A stretch of 64,000 bases of DNA from Xestospongia muta (Eukaryota; Porifera; Demospongiae; Haplosclerida; Petrosiidae), in the NCBI GenBank assembly GCA_963693285.1, contig OY848917.1, forward strand, positions 17,407,245 through 17,471,244, in the 5' to 3' direction. A program made the position numbers and the translations under genes. The notes under the pieces were generated by a model that ran no database searches, had not been told where the DNA came from, and worked only from the letters and a program-made list of their open reading frames with translations. This document shows, piece by piece, positions 52,479-64,000 of this stretch; the first letter of the stretch is position 1; each line of letters starts with the position of its first letter.

Positions 52479-53200
52479 ATGGCAATCCTGCAAGAAGTAA
52501 ATCTGGTTCTGTTGTTAAGTGTACTATTAAACATTGTCATGGCCACTAAAGGTAAGGCATCCATGGATGTTAATATGGAACTGTGTGTCATCATTCAGGT
52601 TGTCCTGGAAATTATGAATATGAACGACAACCACCAACAAACTTTACTCAATGTAATCCTGTAACTGTATTGATTGAACTTCGACTACAATGTTCAGTAC
52701 TAGTACCTTATGATAGTAACACTGTGACTGTGCAATGGTATTCGAGTAAGAACGACAGTGGCTGTACAAACTGCATTTGGTGTATATTGTAATGTCTCAA
52801 AGGATAACAATGAAACAGAAAGTGTTCTGTACTCATCAGCAACAAAAAAAGAAACATCAGTTCCCACTCCTACTCTTTTAAGTAAGGTCTTTGTGTAATA
52901 TTAAAATAAATTTAGTAACATTATAGCATATCGAGGAGTGTAGATATGTTAAAGCCATAATAATATTATTTACTTGACAGATATAACAACTAAGTCAAGT
53001 AGTAAATGGCAAGTATTGTCATATATACTGGCTACATTACTGGTCTTTGCTCTCATATTCATAGCAGTACTACTTGCAGTCAAATGTAAATCTAAATATC
53101 AAAAAAAGGTGAGTAGATATTAAAATTGATGAATTAAGAAATTTAGAATTGACTAATAACTTTGTCCTTGTTATAGACAATCCCCACAAATATGAATAAA
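52479..53200 (+). pseudogene. Ig/Delta chimera created by recombination
   Basis: The first 300 bases are the Ig-type gene: signal exon 52479-52551, a good acceptor, and exon 2 from 52599 up to CTGCATTT at about 52778. There the sequence switches to the last EGF repeat of a short-tail Delta (GGTGTATATTGTAATGTC). The Delta membrane exon (52981-53108) follows, then a stump of tail exon to about 53197, where it switches again into a Delta 5' flank. The Ig frame meets a stop at 52790-52792, so the fusion is out of frame. Confidence 0.85.
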
Positions 53201-53231
53201 ATGATTAAATAAGATGATTCAAAGCAGATTG

Positions 53232-53267
<36 letters not shown>

Positions 53268-53633
53268 TTATACTGCTTTAAAAAATTGCATTTAAAAACA
53301 ATTCAAGTCCTATATTATAATAATTATTATTATATTTAGTGTGTCATTGTACTAATATACTCTATACAGAAAAGTTTATTATTATTTATGAATGTAAAGT
53401 TTGTCACCTCACAGTTTAAGACAATAAGACATTTGTAACTTACCATGGTTGTATTTGAGATTACTCTAATATATAATGACTAAGTAACTACACCAAATGT
53501 TATTCAAAGCTCTGATTACATATGTCAATACTTTGAATTAATTTCCTCATTCAATAAAAATTGCAAAGTCATGTTTTCAATATCTGTTCTTGATTAAAAG
53601 CATTTTGAATGTCATTCTAACAGTTATAAAGAC
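53201..53633. repeat. Delta 5' flank with TA tract
   Basis: Matches the 430 bases before the genes at 56682 and 59728. The TA tract (about 53233-53263) is shorter than in those two. No gene. Confidence 0.55.
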
Positions 53634-55439
53634 ATGCAAGGACTGATAATATTGTTGTTCTTGTGCTTCTCTCCATTGTTGGTGAGTTAATTACTATCAC
53701 TTCAATAAGTTTGCATTTTACTTACTAATAAAGGTGACTGGAAAATGGACTCTAGATGTCTCACTAATACAGTATACTAATACTTACCATGTCTATCATC
53801 AAAGTGTAAATTCATACTGCTGTTGTCATGATACTAGTATCTGTCATTCATTAATAAATGAGACACAATGTTCTAATGATTGTGGTGGTGAATTAGTGAT
53901 GTGTCTACATCTAAAGTATGCCTGTACAGGAGGCACATCCTATTTATCACTGTCAAGTGACAATGTTACTTTTAGTAATTTGTCATTACAATTTACCAGC
54001 AAGATATTTCAACCTGTAAGTAATGATTATATAACAACTAGAAGTCAATATGTGTCATTTGTACAGACCAAAGGCATATTCAAGATTCGTGTAAAGTTAT
54101 GGCAGAAACAAATAGATGTCTTTAATATTAATTTAATAAGCCATACACATGTTAAACAAATGTACAGTAGTAATACTCAAATCCTGTTAAATTATTATCT
54201 CCACTGTACTACACACTATTATGGTGAACAGTGTAAGGTGTATTGTAAACCTAATAATACTATAGGACATTACAGATGTGATAGTAATGGAACGGAGATA
54301 TGTCTTGAAGGATACTCTGAAGACACCAACTGCACTAAAGGTAAAGATTATATAGATAATATATTAATTAATATATTAGCACTATCTTATATATTGTAGC
54401 TTTATGCTCAAATGGTTGTAATACTATTGGTGGTCATTGTATATCTCCTAATGTATGTGAGTGTTATTCTGGATGGACTGGTCATAATTGTAGTACACCA
54501 GTTTGTTCTAATGGCTGTCTTCATGGATATTGTTATCAACCTGACTATTGCCTATGTAAAGATGGTTGGAGAGGAGACAACTGTTCACAACCATTATGTT
54601 CACATGTTTGTGTACATGGTCAATGCAGTAGTCCTGATAATTGCACTTGTTTTGGAGGTTGGTTTAGTGATAATTGTTCACAACCAGTTTGTATGGAACA
54701 CTGTAATCTTACAAATGGATATTGTATACAACCTGGAGAGTGTTTATGTAAATATGGTTGGGATGCTGTATATTGTAATGTCACAAAGGATAACAATGAA
54801 ACAGAAAGTGTTCTGTATTCATCAGCAACAAAAAAAGAAACATCAGTTCCCACTCCTACTCTTTTAAGTAAGGTCTTTGTGTAATATTAAAATAAATTTA
54901 GTAACATCATAGAATATTGAGGCATGTAGATATGTTAAATCCACAATAATATTATTTACTTGACAGATATAACAACTAAGTCAAGTAGTAAATGGCAAGT
55001 ATTGTCATATATACTGGCTACATTACTGGTCTTTGCTCTCATATTCATAGCAGTACTACTTGCAGTCAAATGTAAATCTAAATATCAAAAGAAGGTGAGT
55101 AGATATTAAAATTAATGAATTAAGAAATATAGAATTGACTAAGAACTTTGTCCTTGTTATAGAAAATCCCCACAAATATGAATGTTTGCTATAGTACAGT
55201 CATGAGACAAGCCAACCCAAACAGGTAAACATCTAATATTTCTATTTAACTGCATATACTTATTCACAGTAAAGTTATGCCTACTATATCTTAGTTTTAT
55301 AGGTCCTCATAACAGCTTCATTCAACATTCTGACACTTTTAATACTAGAGAGGCTATTGTTTATGAAACTGTAACACCAGTAAATCAGAAAGTAACATCA
55401 CCCCTACCATTGAGGGAGCCCAGTACAATGACCTATTGA
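53634..55439 (+). CDS. Delta-like ligand, short tail (tandem copy 1)
   Basis: Exons 53634-53681, 53734-54340, 54400-54867 and 54967-55094 give an intact signal peptide, MNNL-like region, DSL, four EGF repeats and membrane helix. Tail exons are at 55163-55224 and 55303-55439, with the same frame choice as the 37956 gene (440 or 463 residues). In the third EGF repeat it has FSDNC for FGDNC, and in the fourth DAVYC for DGVYC. The variable loop is RVKLWQK. From its middle onward it is almost identical to the next gene, 3048 bases away. Confidence 0.8.
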
Positions 55440-56263
55440 TATAATCTGAGGAAGAGCATATTGAAAGTTCAACAACTGTTTACTCTGTTATTCACTCTTA
55501 ATAGTTACACTTATATATGACTTAGAACTAACTTCTATATTTTAATGTTTGTTTCCTCTAATCACACTTGGTCTATAACATTATTAAAGCAATTGTATAT
55601 TATGCTCAATTTGCAAACTTATATTATATTTACTGTAAAATGTGGATGGAACATGTAAGCAGTTACATAAACAAATGTATAAAGACCATACCATCCCTAT
55701 ACCATTATGAGTGCTGTAGATCTCTATTGAATGGGTAATGAGTCTTTAGAAATTGATGTTATTTCATTAATTGAAAATCAACAGTATTCAGTCTATCTCC
55801 CATGACAACAATTTGTATAGTACCAGTGACATTGAAGAAAACAATGCATGTACAGGCAAATTTAGTGTAAGCTTAATATACTACAAAAAATAAATTATAG
55901 TTTATTTGTAAATCTATGAATACCACTCCTATGTAATGATGGCATTACCTTAATATAAAAAGATATTAACTAAACTGACTTTTTAAACTTAGTTAATTGA
56001 AAATATTATTTTAGGTACATACATATAAATAAACATATAATATTTCATATAGAAAATCAAAATTATATTGTGTTTATGGTACACTATATTATTTATTTAA
56101 AGTAATAAAATATCTCGATAACATTATACTTCACAATAACTTCATTCTGTTTAAAGATATATAACCACTCTAGTTATCATTGATATGTATGTCATCTAAA
56201 GAAATTAGAGTTTATGTTAAAAAGATTAAATAAGATGATTCAAAGCAGATTGCAATATATATA

Positions 56264-56313
<50 letters not shown>

Positions 56314-56681
56314 TTATACTGCTTTAAAAAATTGCATTTTAAAAACAATTTCAAGTCCTATATTATAATAATTATTATAATATTTAGTGTGTCATTGTAC
56401 TAATATACTTTATACACAAAAGTTTATTATTATTTATGAATGTAAAGTTTGTCATCTCACAGTTAAAGACAATAAGACATTTGTAACTTAACATAGTTGA
56501 ATTTGAGATTACTCTAATATATAATGACTAAGTAACTACACCAAATGTTATTCAAAGCTCTGATTACATATGTTAATACTTTGAATTAATTTCCTCATTC
56601 AGTAAAAATTGCAAAGTCATGTTTTCAATATCTGTTCTTGATTAAAAGCATTTTGAATGTCATTCTAACAGTGATAAAGAC
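55440..56681. repeat. Spacer and 5' flank of the 56682 gene
   Basis: Standard inter-Delta spacer, with the LYSTSD exon-like segment near 55800-55860, the TA tract at about 56254-56308 and the conserved 5' flank. No gene. Confidence 0.55.
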
Positions 56682-58487
56682 ATGCAAGGACTGATAACAT
56701 TGTTGTTCTTGTGCTTCTCTCCATTGTTGGTGAGTTAATTACTATCACTTCAATAAGTTTGCATTTTACTTACTAATAAAGGTGACTGGAAAATGGACTC
56801 TAGATGTCTCACTAATACAGTATACTAATACTTACCATGTCTATCATCAAAGTGTAAATTCATACTGCTGTTGTCATGATACTAGTATCTGTCATTCATT
56901 AATAAATGAGACACAATGTTCTAATGATTGTGGTGGTGAATTAGTGATGTGTCTACATCAAAAGTATGTCTGTACAGGAGGCACATCCTATTTATCACTG
57001 TCAAGTGACAATGTTACTTTTAGTAATTTGTCATTACAATTTACCAGCAAGATATTTCAACCTGTAAGTAATGATTATATAACAACTAGAAGTCAATATG
57101 TGTCATTTGTACAGACCAAAGGCATATTCAAGATTCGTGTAAAGTTATGGCAGAAACAAATAGATGTCTTTAATATTAATTTAATAAGCCATACACATGT
57201 TAAACAAATGTACAGTAGTAATACTCAAATCCTGTTAAATTATTATCTCCACTGTACTACACACTATTATGGTGAACAGTGTAAGGTGTATTGTAAACCT
57301 AATAATACTATAGGACATTACAGATGTGATAGTAATGGAACGGAGATATGTCTTGAAGGATACTCTGAAGACACCAACTGCACTAAAGGTAAAGATTATA
57401 TAGATAATATATTAATTAATATATTAGCACTATCTTATATATTGTAGCTTTATGCTCAAATGGTTGTAATACTATTGGTGGTCATTGTATATCTCCTAAT
57501 GTATGTGAGTGTTATTCTGGATGGACTAGTCATAATTGTAGTACACCAGTTTGTTCTAATGGCTGTCTTCATGGATATTGTTATCAACCTGACTATTGCC
57601 TATGTAAAGATGGTTGGAGTGGAGACAATTGTTCACAACCATTATGTTCACATGTTTGTGTACATGGTCAATGCAGTAGTCCTGATTATTGTACTTGTTT
57701 TGGAGGTTGGTTTGGTGATAACTGTTCCCAACCAGTTTGTATGGAACACTGTAATCTTACAAATGGATATTGTATACAACCTGGAGAGTGTTTATGTAAA
57801 TATGGTTGGGATGCTGTATATTGTAATGTCACAAAGGATAACAATGAAACAGAAAGTGTTCTGTATTCATCAGCAACAAAAAAAGAAACATCAGTTCCCA
57901 CTCCTACTCTTTTAAGTAAGGTCTTTGTGTAATATTAAAATAAATTTAGTAACATCATAGAATATTGAGGCATGTAGATATGTTAAATCCACAATAATAT
58001 TATTTACTTGACAGATATAACAACTAAGTCAAGTAGTAAATGGCAAGTATTGTCATATATACTGGCTACATTACTGGTCTTTGCTCTCATATTCATAGCA
58101 GTACTACTTGCAGTCAAATGTAAATCTAAATATCAAAAGAAGGTGAGTAGATATTAAAATTAATGAATTAAGAAATATAGAATTGACTAAGAACTTTGTC
58201 CTTGTTATAGAAAATCCCCACAAATATGAATGTTTGCTATAGTACAGTCATGAGACAAGCCAACCCAAACAGGTAAACATCTAATATTTCTATTTAACTG
58301 CATATACTTATTCACAGTAAAGTTATGCCTACTATATCTTAGTTTTATAGGTCCTCATAACAGCTTCATTCAACATTCTGACACTTTTAATACTAGAGAG
58401 GCTATTGTTTATGAAACTGTAACACCAGTAAATCAGAAAGTAACATCACCCCTACCATTGAGGGAGCCCAGTACAATGACCTATTGA
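56682..58487 (+). CDS. Delta-like ligand, short tail (tandem copy 2)
   Basis: Exons 56682-56729, 56782-57388, 57448-57915 and 58015-58142, with tail exons 58211-58272 and 58351-58487. All lengths equal those of the 53634 gene and no lesion is seen. It differs from that gene by a few residues: KYVCTGG for KYACTGG, SGWTSHNC for SGWTGHNC in EGF 1, and FGDNC in EGF 3, the last as in most other copies. These scattered differences fit point mutation plus gene conversion after duplication. Confidence 0.8.
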
Positions 58488-59311
58488 TATAATCTGAGGA
58501 AGAGCATATTGAAAGTTCAACAACTGTTTACTCTGTTATTCACTCTTAATAGTTACACTTATATATGACTTAGAACTAACTTCTATATTTTAATGTTTGT
58601 TTCCTCTAATCACACTTGGTCTATAACATTATTAAAGCAATTGTATATTATGCTCAATTTGCAAACTTATATTATATTTACTGTAAAATGTGGATGGAAC
58701 ATGTAAGCAGTTACATAAACAAATGTATAAAGACCATACCATCCCTATACCATTATGAGTGCTGTAGATCTCTATTGAATGGGTAATGAGTCTTTAGAAA
58801 TTGATGTTATTTCATTAATTGAAAATCAACAGTATTCAGTCTATCTCCCATGACAACAATTTGTATAGTACCAGTGACATTGAAGAAAACAATGCATGTA
58901 CAGGCAAATTTAGTGTAAGCTTAATATACTACAAAAAATAAATTATAGTTTATTTGTAAATCTATGAATACCACTCCTATGTAATGATGGCATTACCTTA
59001 ATATAAAAAGATATTAACTAAACTGACTTTTTAAACTTAGTTAATTGAAAATATTATTTTAGGTACATACATATAAATAAACATATAATATTTCATATAG
59101 AAAATCAAAATTATATTGTGTTTATGGTACACTATATTATTTATTTAAAGTAATAAAATATCTCGATAACATTATACTTCACAATAACTTCATTCTGTTT
59201 AAAGATATATAACCACTCTAGTTATCATTGATATGTATGTCATCTAAAGAAATTAGAGTTTATGTTAAAAAGATTAAATAAGATGATTCAAAGCAGATTG
59301 CAATATATATA

Positions 59312-59359
<48 letters not shown>

Positions 59360-59727
59360 TTATACTGCTTTAAAAAATTGCATTTTAAAAACAATTTCAA
59401 GTCCTATATTATAATAATTATTATAATATTTAGTGTGTCATTGTACTAATATACTTTATACACAAAAGTTTATTATTATTTATGAATGTAAAGTTTGTCA
59501 TCTCACAGTTAAAGACAATAAGACATTTGTAACTTAACATAGTTGAATTTGAGATTACTCTAATATATAATGACTAAGTAACTACACCAAATGTTATTCA
59601 AAGCTCTGATTACATATGTTAATACTTTGAATTAATTTCCTCATTCAGTAAAAATTGCAAAGTCATGTTTTCAATATCTGTTCTTGATTAAAAGCATTTT
59701 GAATGTCATTCTAACAGTGATAAAGAC
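58488..59727. repeat. Spacer and 5' flank of the 59728 gene
   Basis: Practically the same as 55440-56681. No gene. Confidence 0.6.
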
Positions 59728-62031
59728 ATGCAAGGACTGATACCATTGTTGTTCTTGTGCTTCTCTCCATTGTTGGTGAGTTAATTACAACCACTTCAAT
59801 AATTTTGAATTTTTACTTACTAATAAAGATGACTGGAAAATGGACTCTAGATGTCTCACTAATACAGTATACTAATACTTACCATGTCTATCATCAAAGT
59901 GTAAATTCATACTGCTGTTGTCATGATACTAGTATCTGTCATTCATTAATAAATGAGACACAATGTTCTAATGATTGTGGTGGTGAATTAGTGATGTGTC
60001 TACATCAAAAGTATGCCTGTACAGGAGGCACATCCTATTTATCACTGTCAAGTGACAGTGTTACTTTTAGTAATTTGTCATTACAATTTACCAGCAAGAC
60101 ATTCCAATCTGTAAGTAATGATTGTATAACAATTAGAAGTCAATATGTGTCATTTGTACAGACCAAAGGCATATTCAAGATTCGTGTAGAGTTATGGCAG
60201 AAACAAATAGATGTCTTTAATATCAATTTAATAAGCCATACACATGTTAAACAAATGTACAGTAGTAATACTCAGATCCTGTTAAATTATTATCTCCACT
60301 GTACTACACACTATTATGGTGAACAGTGTAAGGTGTATTGTAAACCTAATAATACTATAGGACATTACAGATGTGATAGTAATGGAACGGAGATATGTCT
60401 TGAAGGATACTCTGAAGACACCAATTGCACTAAAGGTAAAGATTATACAGATAATATATTAATAGATCAGCATTATCTTATATATTGTAGCTTTATGCTC
60501 AAATGGTTGTAATACTATTGGTGGTCATTGTATATCTCCTAATGTATGTGAGTGTTATTCTGGATGGACTGGTCATAATTGTAGTACACCAGTTTGTTCT
60601 AATGGCTGTCTTCATGGATATTGTTATCAACCTGACTATTGCCTATGTAAAGATGGTTGGAGTGGAGACAATTGTTCACAACCATTATGTTCACATGTTT
60701 GTGTACATGGTCAATGCAGTAGTCCTGATAATTGCACTTGTTTTGGAGGTTGGTTTAGTGATAATTGTTCACAACCAGTTTGTATGGAACACTGTAATCT
60801 TACAAATGGATATTGTATACAACCTGGAGAGTGTTTATGTAAATATGGTTGGGATGCTGTATATTGTAATGTCTCAAAGGAAAACGCTGAAACAGAAAGT
60901 ATTCACTATCAATTAACAGTGAATTCAAACTTTATAACACTAACACCTACTTTATTGTTTTCAAGTAAGCTATAATGTCTTAAAGATGTAATAGTTAGTT
61001 TGAAATTGTGATTATTGTATACTGATAGCAAAATGTTGATAAATGTGATTTGTTAAGAGGATAAATGTTAGCAATGTAGCACTAACTAATAGGAAGAAAT
61101 GAAAGAAGTTTTATTTATAGCTAACCTAGGCCAACTAATGAAAATTTTAACTTATTATTCTTGACATGTTATTTAGATAACAAAAATGAGTCAAAAAGTT
61201 TCAAGTGGCAAGTTTCTACATATGTACTGGCTACATTACTAGTATTTTGTCTAACAATGATTATAACACTTCTTGTATTGCTTACACTGTCACTTAAAAA
61301 GAAACAATTGAATTGTCAAAAAGACAACAGTGAGTTTACACTAATTTGTATTTACTAATGTTTCATTGAATGTAATTATAGGGAATAACCAAATTGTACT
61401 ACATAATCCACATGGATCAAAATCAACAAAAGATTTAAAATTGATCATATATGACAGTGTATCACTTAATGATGGACAGGTAAAAGAAAACAGTCATTTT
61501 CCTCCAATAACTGGGAAACCTGAATCACAAAAGATTTGTTCATCAACTTACAATGTTCTAACTCATTGTGGTAGCTTAAACCAACATTCTAACACTACAA
61601 TGCCTTCAAATACTCATATATACGATGTAGTCCTACCTATTGATGAAGACATATCCACATCGACCATTACCACATCAGCTGATGAAGACACTCATCAATA
61701 TAATAAGTTGTTTATATTCTCTGAGGAAAGACAGAGTGAAGATACAACAGGTACATATTCATCTATCCCATTGCATACTGGACAACAATGGATCAAGGAT
61801 GATAGCAGTATATCAGATAACAAGGTTCATGCTCCGACATTGGTTACTCCAGTCACTACTACTTCCTATGAAACTATTCAACCACTGAGTACTGGTCATG
61901 TTGTTAGCACATCATCAATTGATGAAGTTATTCAGCATGAGTATGATATTATTCTAGCTGAGTCTTCAAAGAAAAATATTGATGAAAAAATTATTGGTGC
62001 ATATTCGGTTATCAGTGCTGACTGTATGTGA
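59728..62031 (+). CDS. Delta-like ligand, long tail (tandem copy 3)
   Basis: Exons 59728-59775, 59829-60435, 60491-60964, 61177-61329 and 61382-62031 sum to 1932 bases, 643 residues. The first codon of exon 2 is ATG (MTGKW) where the sisters have GTG. Upstream and EGF parts resemble the short-tail neighbours (DAVYC in EGF 4, FSDNC in EGF 3), while the last EGF-exon stretch, membrane exon and tail are of the long class. The switch is near 60880. All eight tail tyrosines are kept in YxxPhi form (second one YNVL). No lesion found. The Ig-type gene starts 877 bases downstream. Confidence 0.85.
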
Positions 62032-62907
62032 GCTGCTTATCAAAAAAAATTTTTTTTCAAACATTATTGACTTTTTTGTTTTCACTCAATGTTTGCTTCA
62101 TATCATAATAACATAGATTTTAATATTATTATCTACATTTGTTTTGAATAACTGAATATATACAACCAAGCAGTTACTATTATATATACTTTCAATACCG
62201 TGAATTTTGTAAACAATGTCCAAATATAAGTCACAGCAGGGCCTATATTTAGAACAAGTAGCAGATCTGAAAGCTAGTAGTTTTTGCTCTTTGGCAACTA
62301 GTTACTTGGTTTGAGCTATTAGTACATTACATTATTTGTAGTTATTTGTATGAAGGATGATTCACAATAGGAAAACCCTTGTTTTTTAGATCCACGTTTG
62401 AGGTTTTGATTTTTTTCAAAGCGATTAATCGTTTATATAAAAGCGCATTTGCTAAAGGCAATTGTCTTGAAAATAAATGTTCATATAATTCCAAAATTAA
62501 AATGGACTTAAAACCTACTTTCTATTTTTATGGTAACAACCTGAATATTTGCAAAATTGATTTTGAGATATTATGAGTCAATTGAAATTATTATGACAAA
62601 ACATTTTTTGTAGTTTGTATGAAATTAAAAAAGGCTACTAGTTTTTTGGGAGATATTTTAGTCCTGAGTTACAACAATAACTTATAAATAAAGTCAACTA
62701 CAGTGCTCCAGTATTTAAATACAAACAAAAACACTTGGAAATAACAAGCTACCTTCAAATTTTGATAATAGCTTAACAGTAATGTACAAACCTGAAATTG
62801 CCACACCCACAGCTTATTATAATAAGTGGTACTATATTTATGTGTATACAAAATTATTAAAGCAAACTTATCTGTCTGAGGCTGAGCAAAGTTAGGACAT
62901 TTCGGTA
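62032..62907. repeat. Shared long-tail 3' flank / Ig 5' flank
   Basis: Counterpart of 22658-23610 and 51608-52478. No gene seen. Confidence 0.55.
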
Positions 62908-64000
62908 ATGGCAATCCTGCAAGAAGTAAATCTGGTTCTGTTGTTAAGTGTACTATTAACCATTGTCATGGCCACTAAAGGTAAGAGATCCATGGATGTT
63001 AGTTAATATGGAACTGTATGTCATCAATCAGGTTGTCCTGGAAATTATGAATATGAACGACAACCACCAACAAACTTTACTCAATGTAATCCTGTAACTG
63101 TATCGATTGAACTTCGACTACAATGTTCAGTACTAGTACCTCGTGATAGTAACACTGTGACTGTGCAATGGTATTTGAGTAAGAACGACCGTGGCTATAC
63201 AAACTGCATTTTAAGTGGACAAGAAAAATTTGAGGTCGTAACTACTAGAGGTCATTCTCATCTTTTAGACATAGACCGTATCACAACAGATCTAACTATC
63301 AAACCTCACTTGACAAGGACTGGTTATTATTGGTGTGAAGTCATTGACCCTGTATATAATGGAGTATTTATATCTAGTAATAAAGCACCAGTGTTTGACA
63401 ATGGGATTACAAATGTTTGTAGTGAAATATTTTTTGAAAATCTGAAAAGCTGTGCAGCAGTAGAAATTAAAAATGTTCACACTCTAAATTTCAGTGCATG
63501 TTTACCATCACATCAAATAACATGTGATATATATTCTTTTACAACAACACAAAACACGAATGTAACAAATACTTATTTTACCCAGACTAGCAGCATGATC
63601 AGTTCAAATCACTTATCCATGCCTTTAACAGATAATATGACTTATCCTCTACCATCTAATAAGAATTCTCCTTTACCATCTGATAAGAAATCTCTTGAAC
63701 CATCTCATAAGAATTCTCCCCTGCCATCTGATATGAGTTATCCTCTGATCAATAAATTAATATTGCCTATAGCATTTACTTTGGTATTGATAGTATTAGT
63801 GTGTATCATATTATGTATTATTGGATTGATTCTCAAGACTAACAAAAGGAAAACATACAAAAATAACAGAAGTAAGTAATTATAATAATAATACCTTTGA
63901 GAGATGTTTACAGACATGACTCAAACAGACACAGAACTACCACAGACAGAAACGGATGATTGGTATGAGAAAGAACCATTAATTGACCCAAGAAACTCAT
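62908..64000 (+). CDS. Ig-like type I membrane receptor, copy 2 (runs off the window)
   Basis: Exons 62908-62980, 63032-63871 and 63914 onward; the last is cut by the window end after about 87 of the 110 bases seen in copy 1. The exon 2 acceptor here is the intact tcag, and the frame is open throughout. The Ig V-like core (RLQCSVLV, VQWYLSK, GYYWCEV), the PLPSxKxS stalk and the membrane helix are as in the 23611 copy. Residue differences are few (for example GYTNC for GCTNC, DNGITNV for DNEITNV). This is the copy most likely to be functional. Confidence 0.8.

Larger units (their letters stand above)
53634..59727. repeat. Two tandem 3.05-kb units, followed by a third 5' end
   Basis: The start codons at 53634, 56682 and 59728 are 3048 and 3046 bases apart. 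About 54850-56680 and 57900-59727 look identical by eye except for the length of the TA tract (near 56256 and 59302). This is the most recent duplication in the window. The third unit changes over to a long tail in its EGF exon. Confidence 0.85.

Overview
This is AT-rich eukaryotic DNA from an animal. Coding pieces are short exons with GT/AG introns, many only 44-55 bases long. The genes encode signal peptides, SRCR, DSL, EGF-like and Ig-like modules and membrane anchors, alongside eukaryotic 5S rRNA genes. A demosponge of the Amphimedon kind fits best: sponges are known for large SRCR families, several Delta genes and compact introns. The species is inferred, not proven.

Layout. 1-6.7 kb: a dispersed 5S rRNA cluster of four good and two decayed copies on both strands, in duplicated flanks, plus a decayed SRCR gene copy. 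7-8.5 kb: a retroelement-like fragment and a GC-rich island. 8.6-14.5 kb, minus strand: one complete 24-exon receptor gene with 12 SRCR domains, one membrane segment and a short tyrosine-motif tail. 14.5-16 kb: SRCR leftovers.

19.2-64 kb, plus strand: a tandem family of Delta-like ligands (signal peptide, MNNL-like region, DSL, 4-5 EGF repeats, membrane segment). Two tail classes exist. The long tail (about 230 residues) has eight tyrosines, nearly all in YxxPhi motifs. The short tail is spread over small exons. Six genes look intact: long tail at 20.3, 29.0 and 59.7 kb; short tail at 38.0, 53.6 and 56.7 kb. One copy (26.0 kb) ends before the membrane exon. Two are pseudogenes (41.0, 50.0 kb), and three short-tail remnants plus one Ig/Delta chimera complete the set. 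An Ig-like receptor gene follows some long-tail genes (23.6 and 62.9 kb; chimeric at 52.5 kb).

Three copies of a composite block (from about 15.6, 33.0 and 45.1 kb) split the family. Each has a 42-bp minisatellite interrupted at a TTAA by a 1.5-1.8 kb element with long inverted termini. The element carries a THAP zinc-finger fragment on one strand and a P2X7 C-terminal-domain-like gene on the other. All three copies share one insertion site, so the block spread by segmental duplication.

Reading: a rapidly rearranging cell-surface receptor/ligand cluster. SRCR, Ig and Delta-like products would all sit at the plasma membrane with tyrosine-motif tails. The exon models are supported by exon sums divisible by three and by agreement between copies. 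No expression data are available here.
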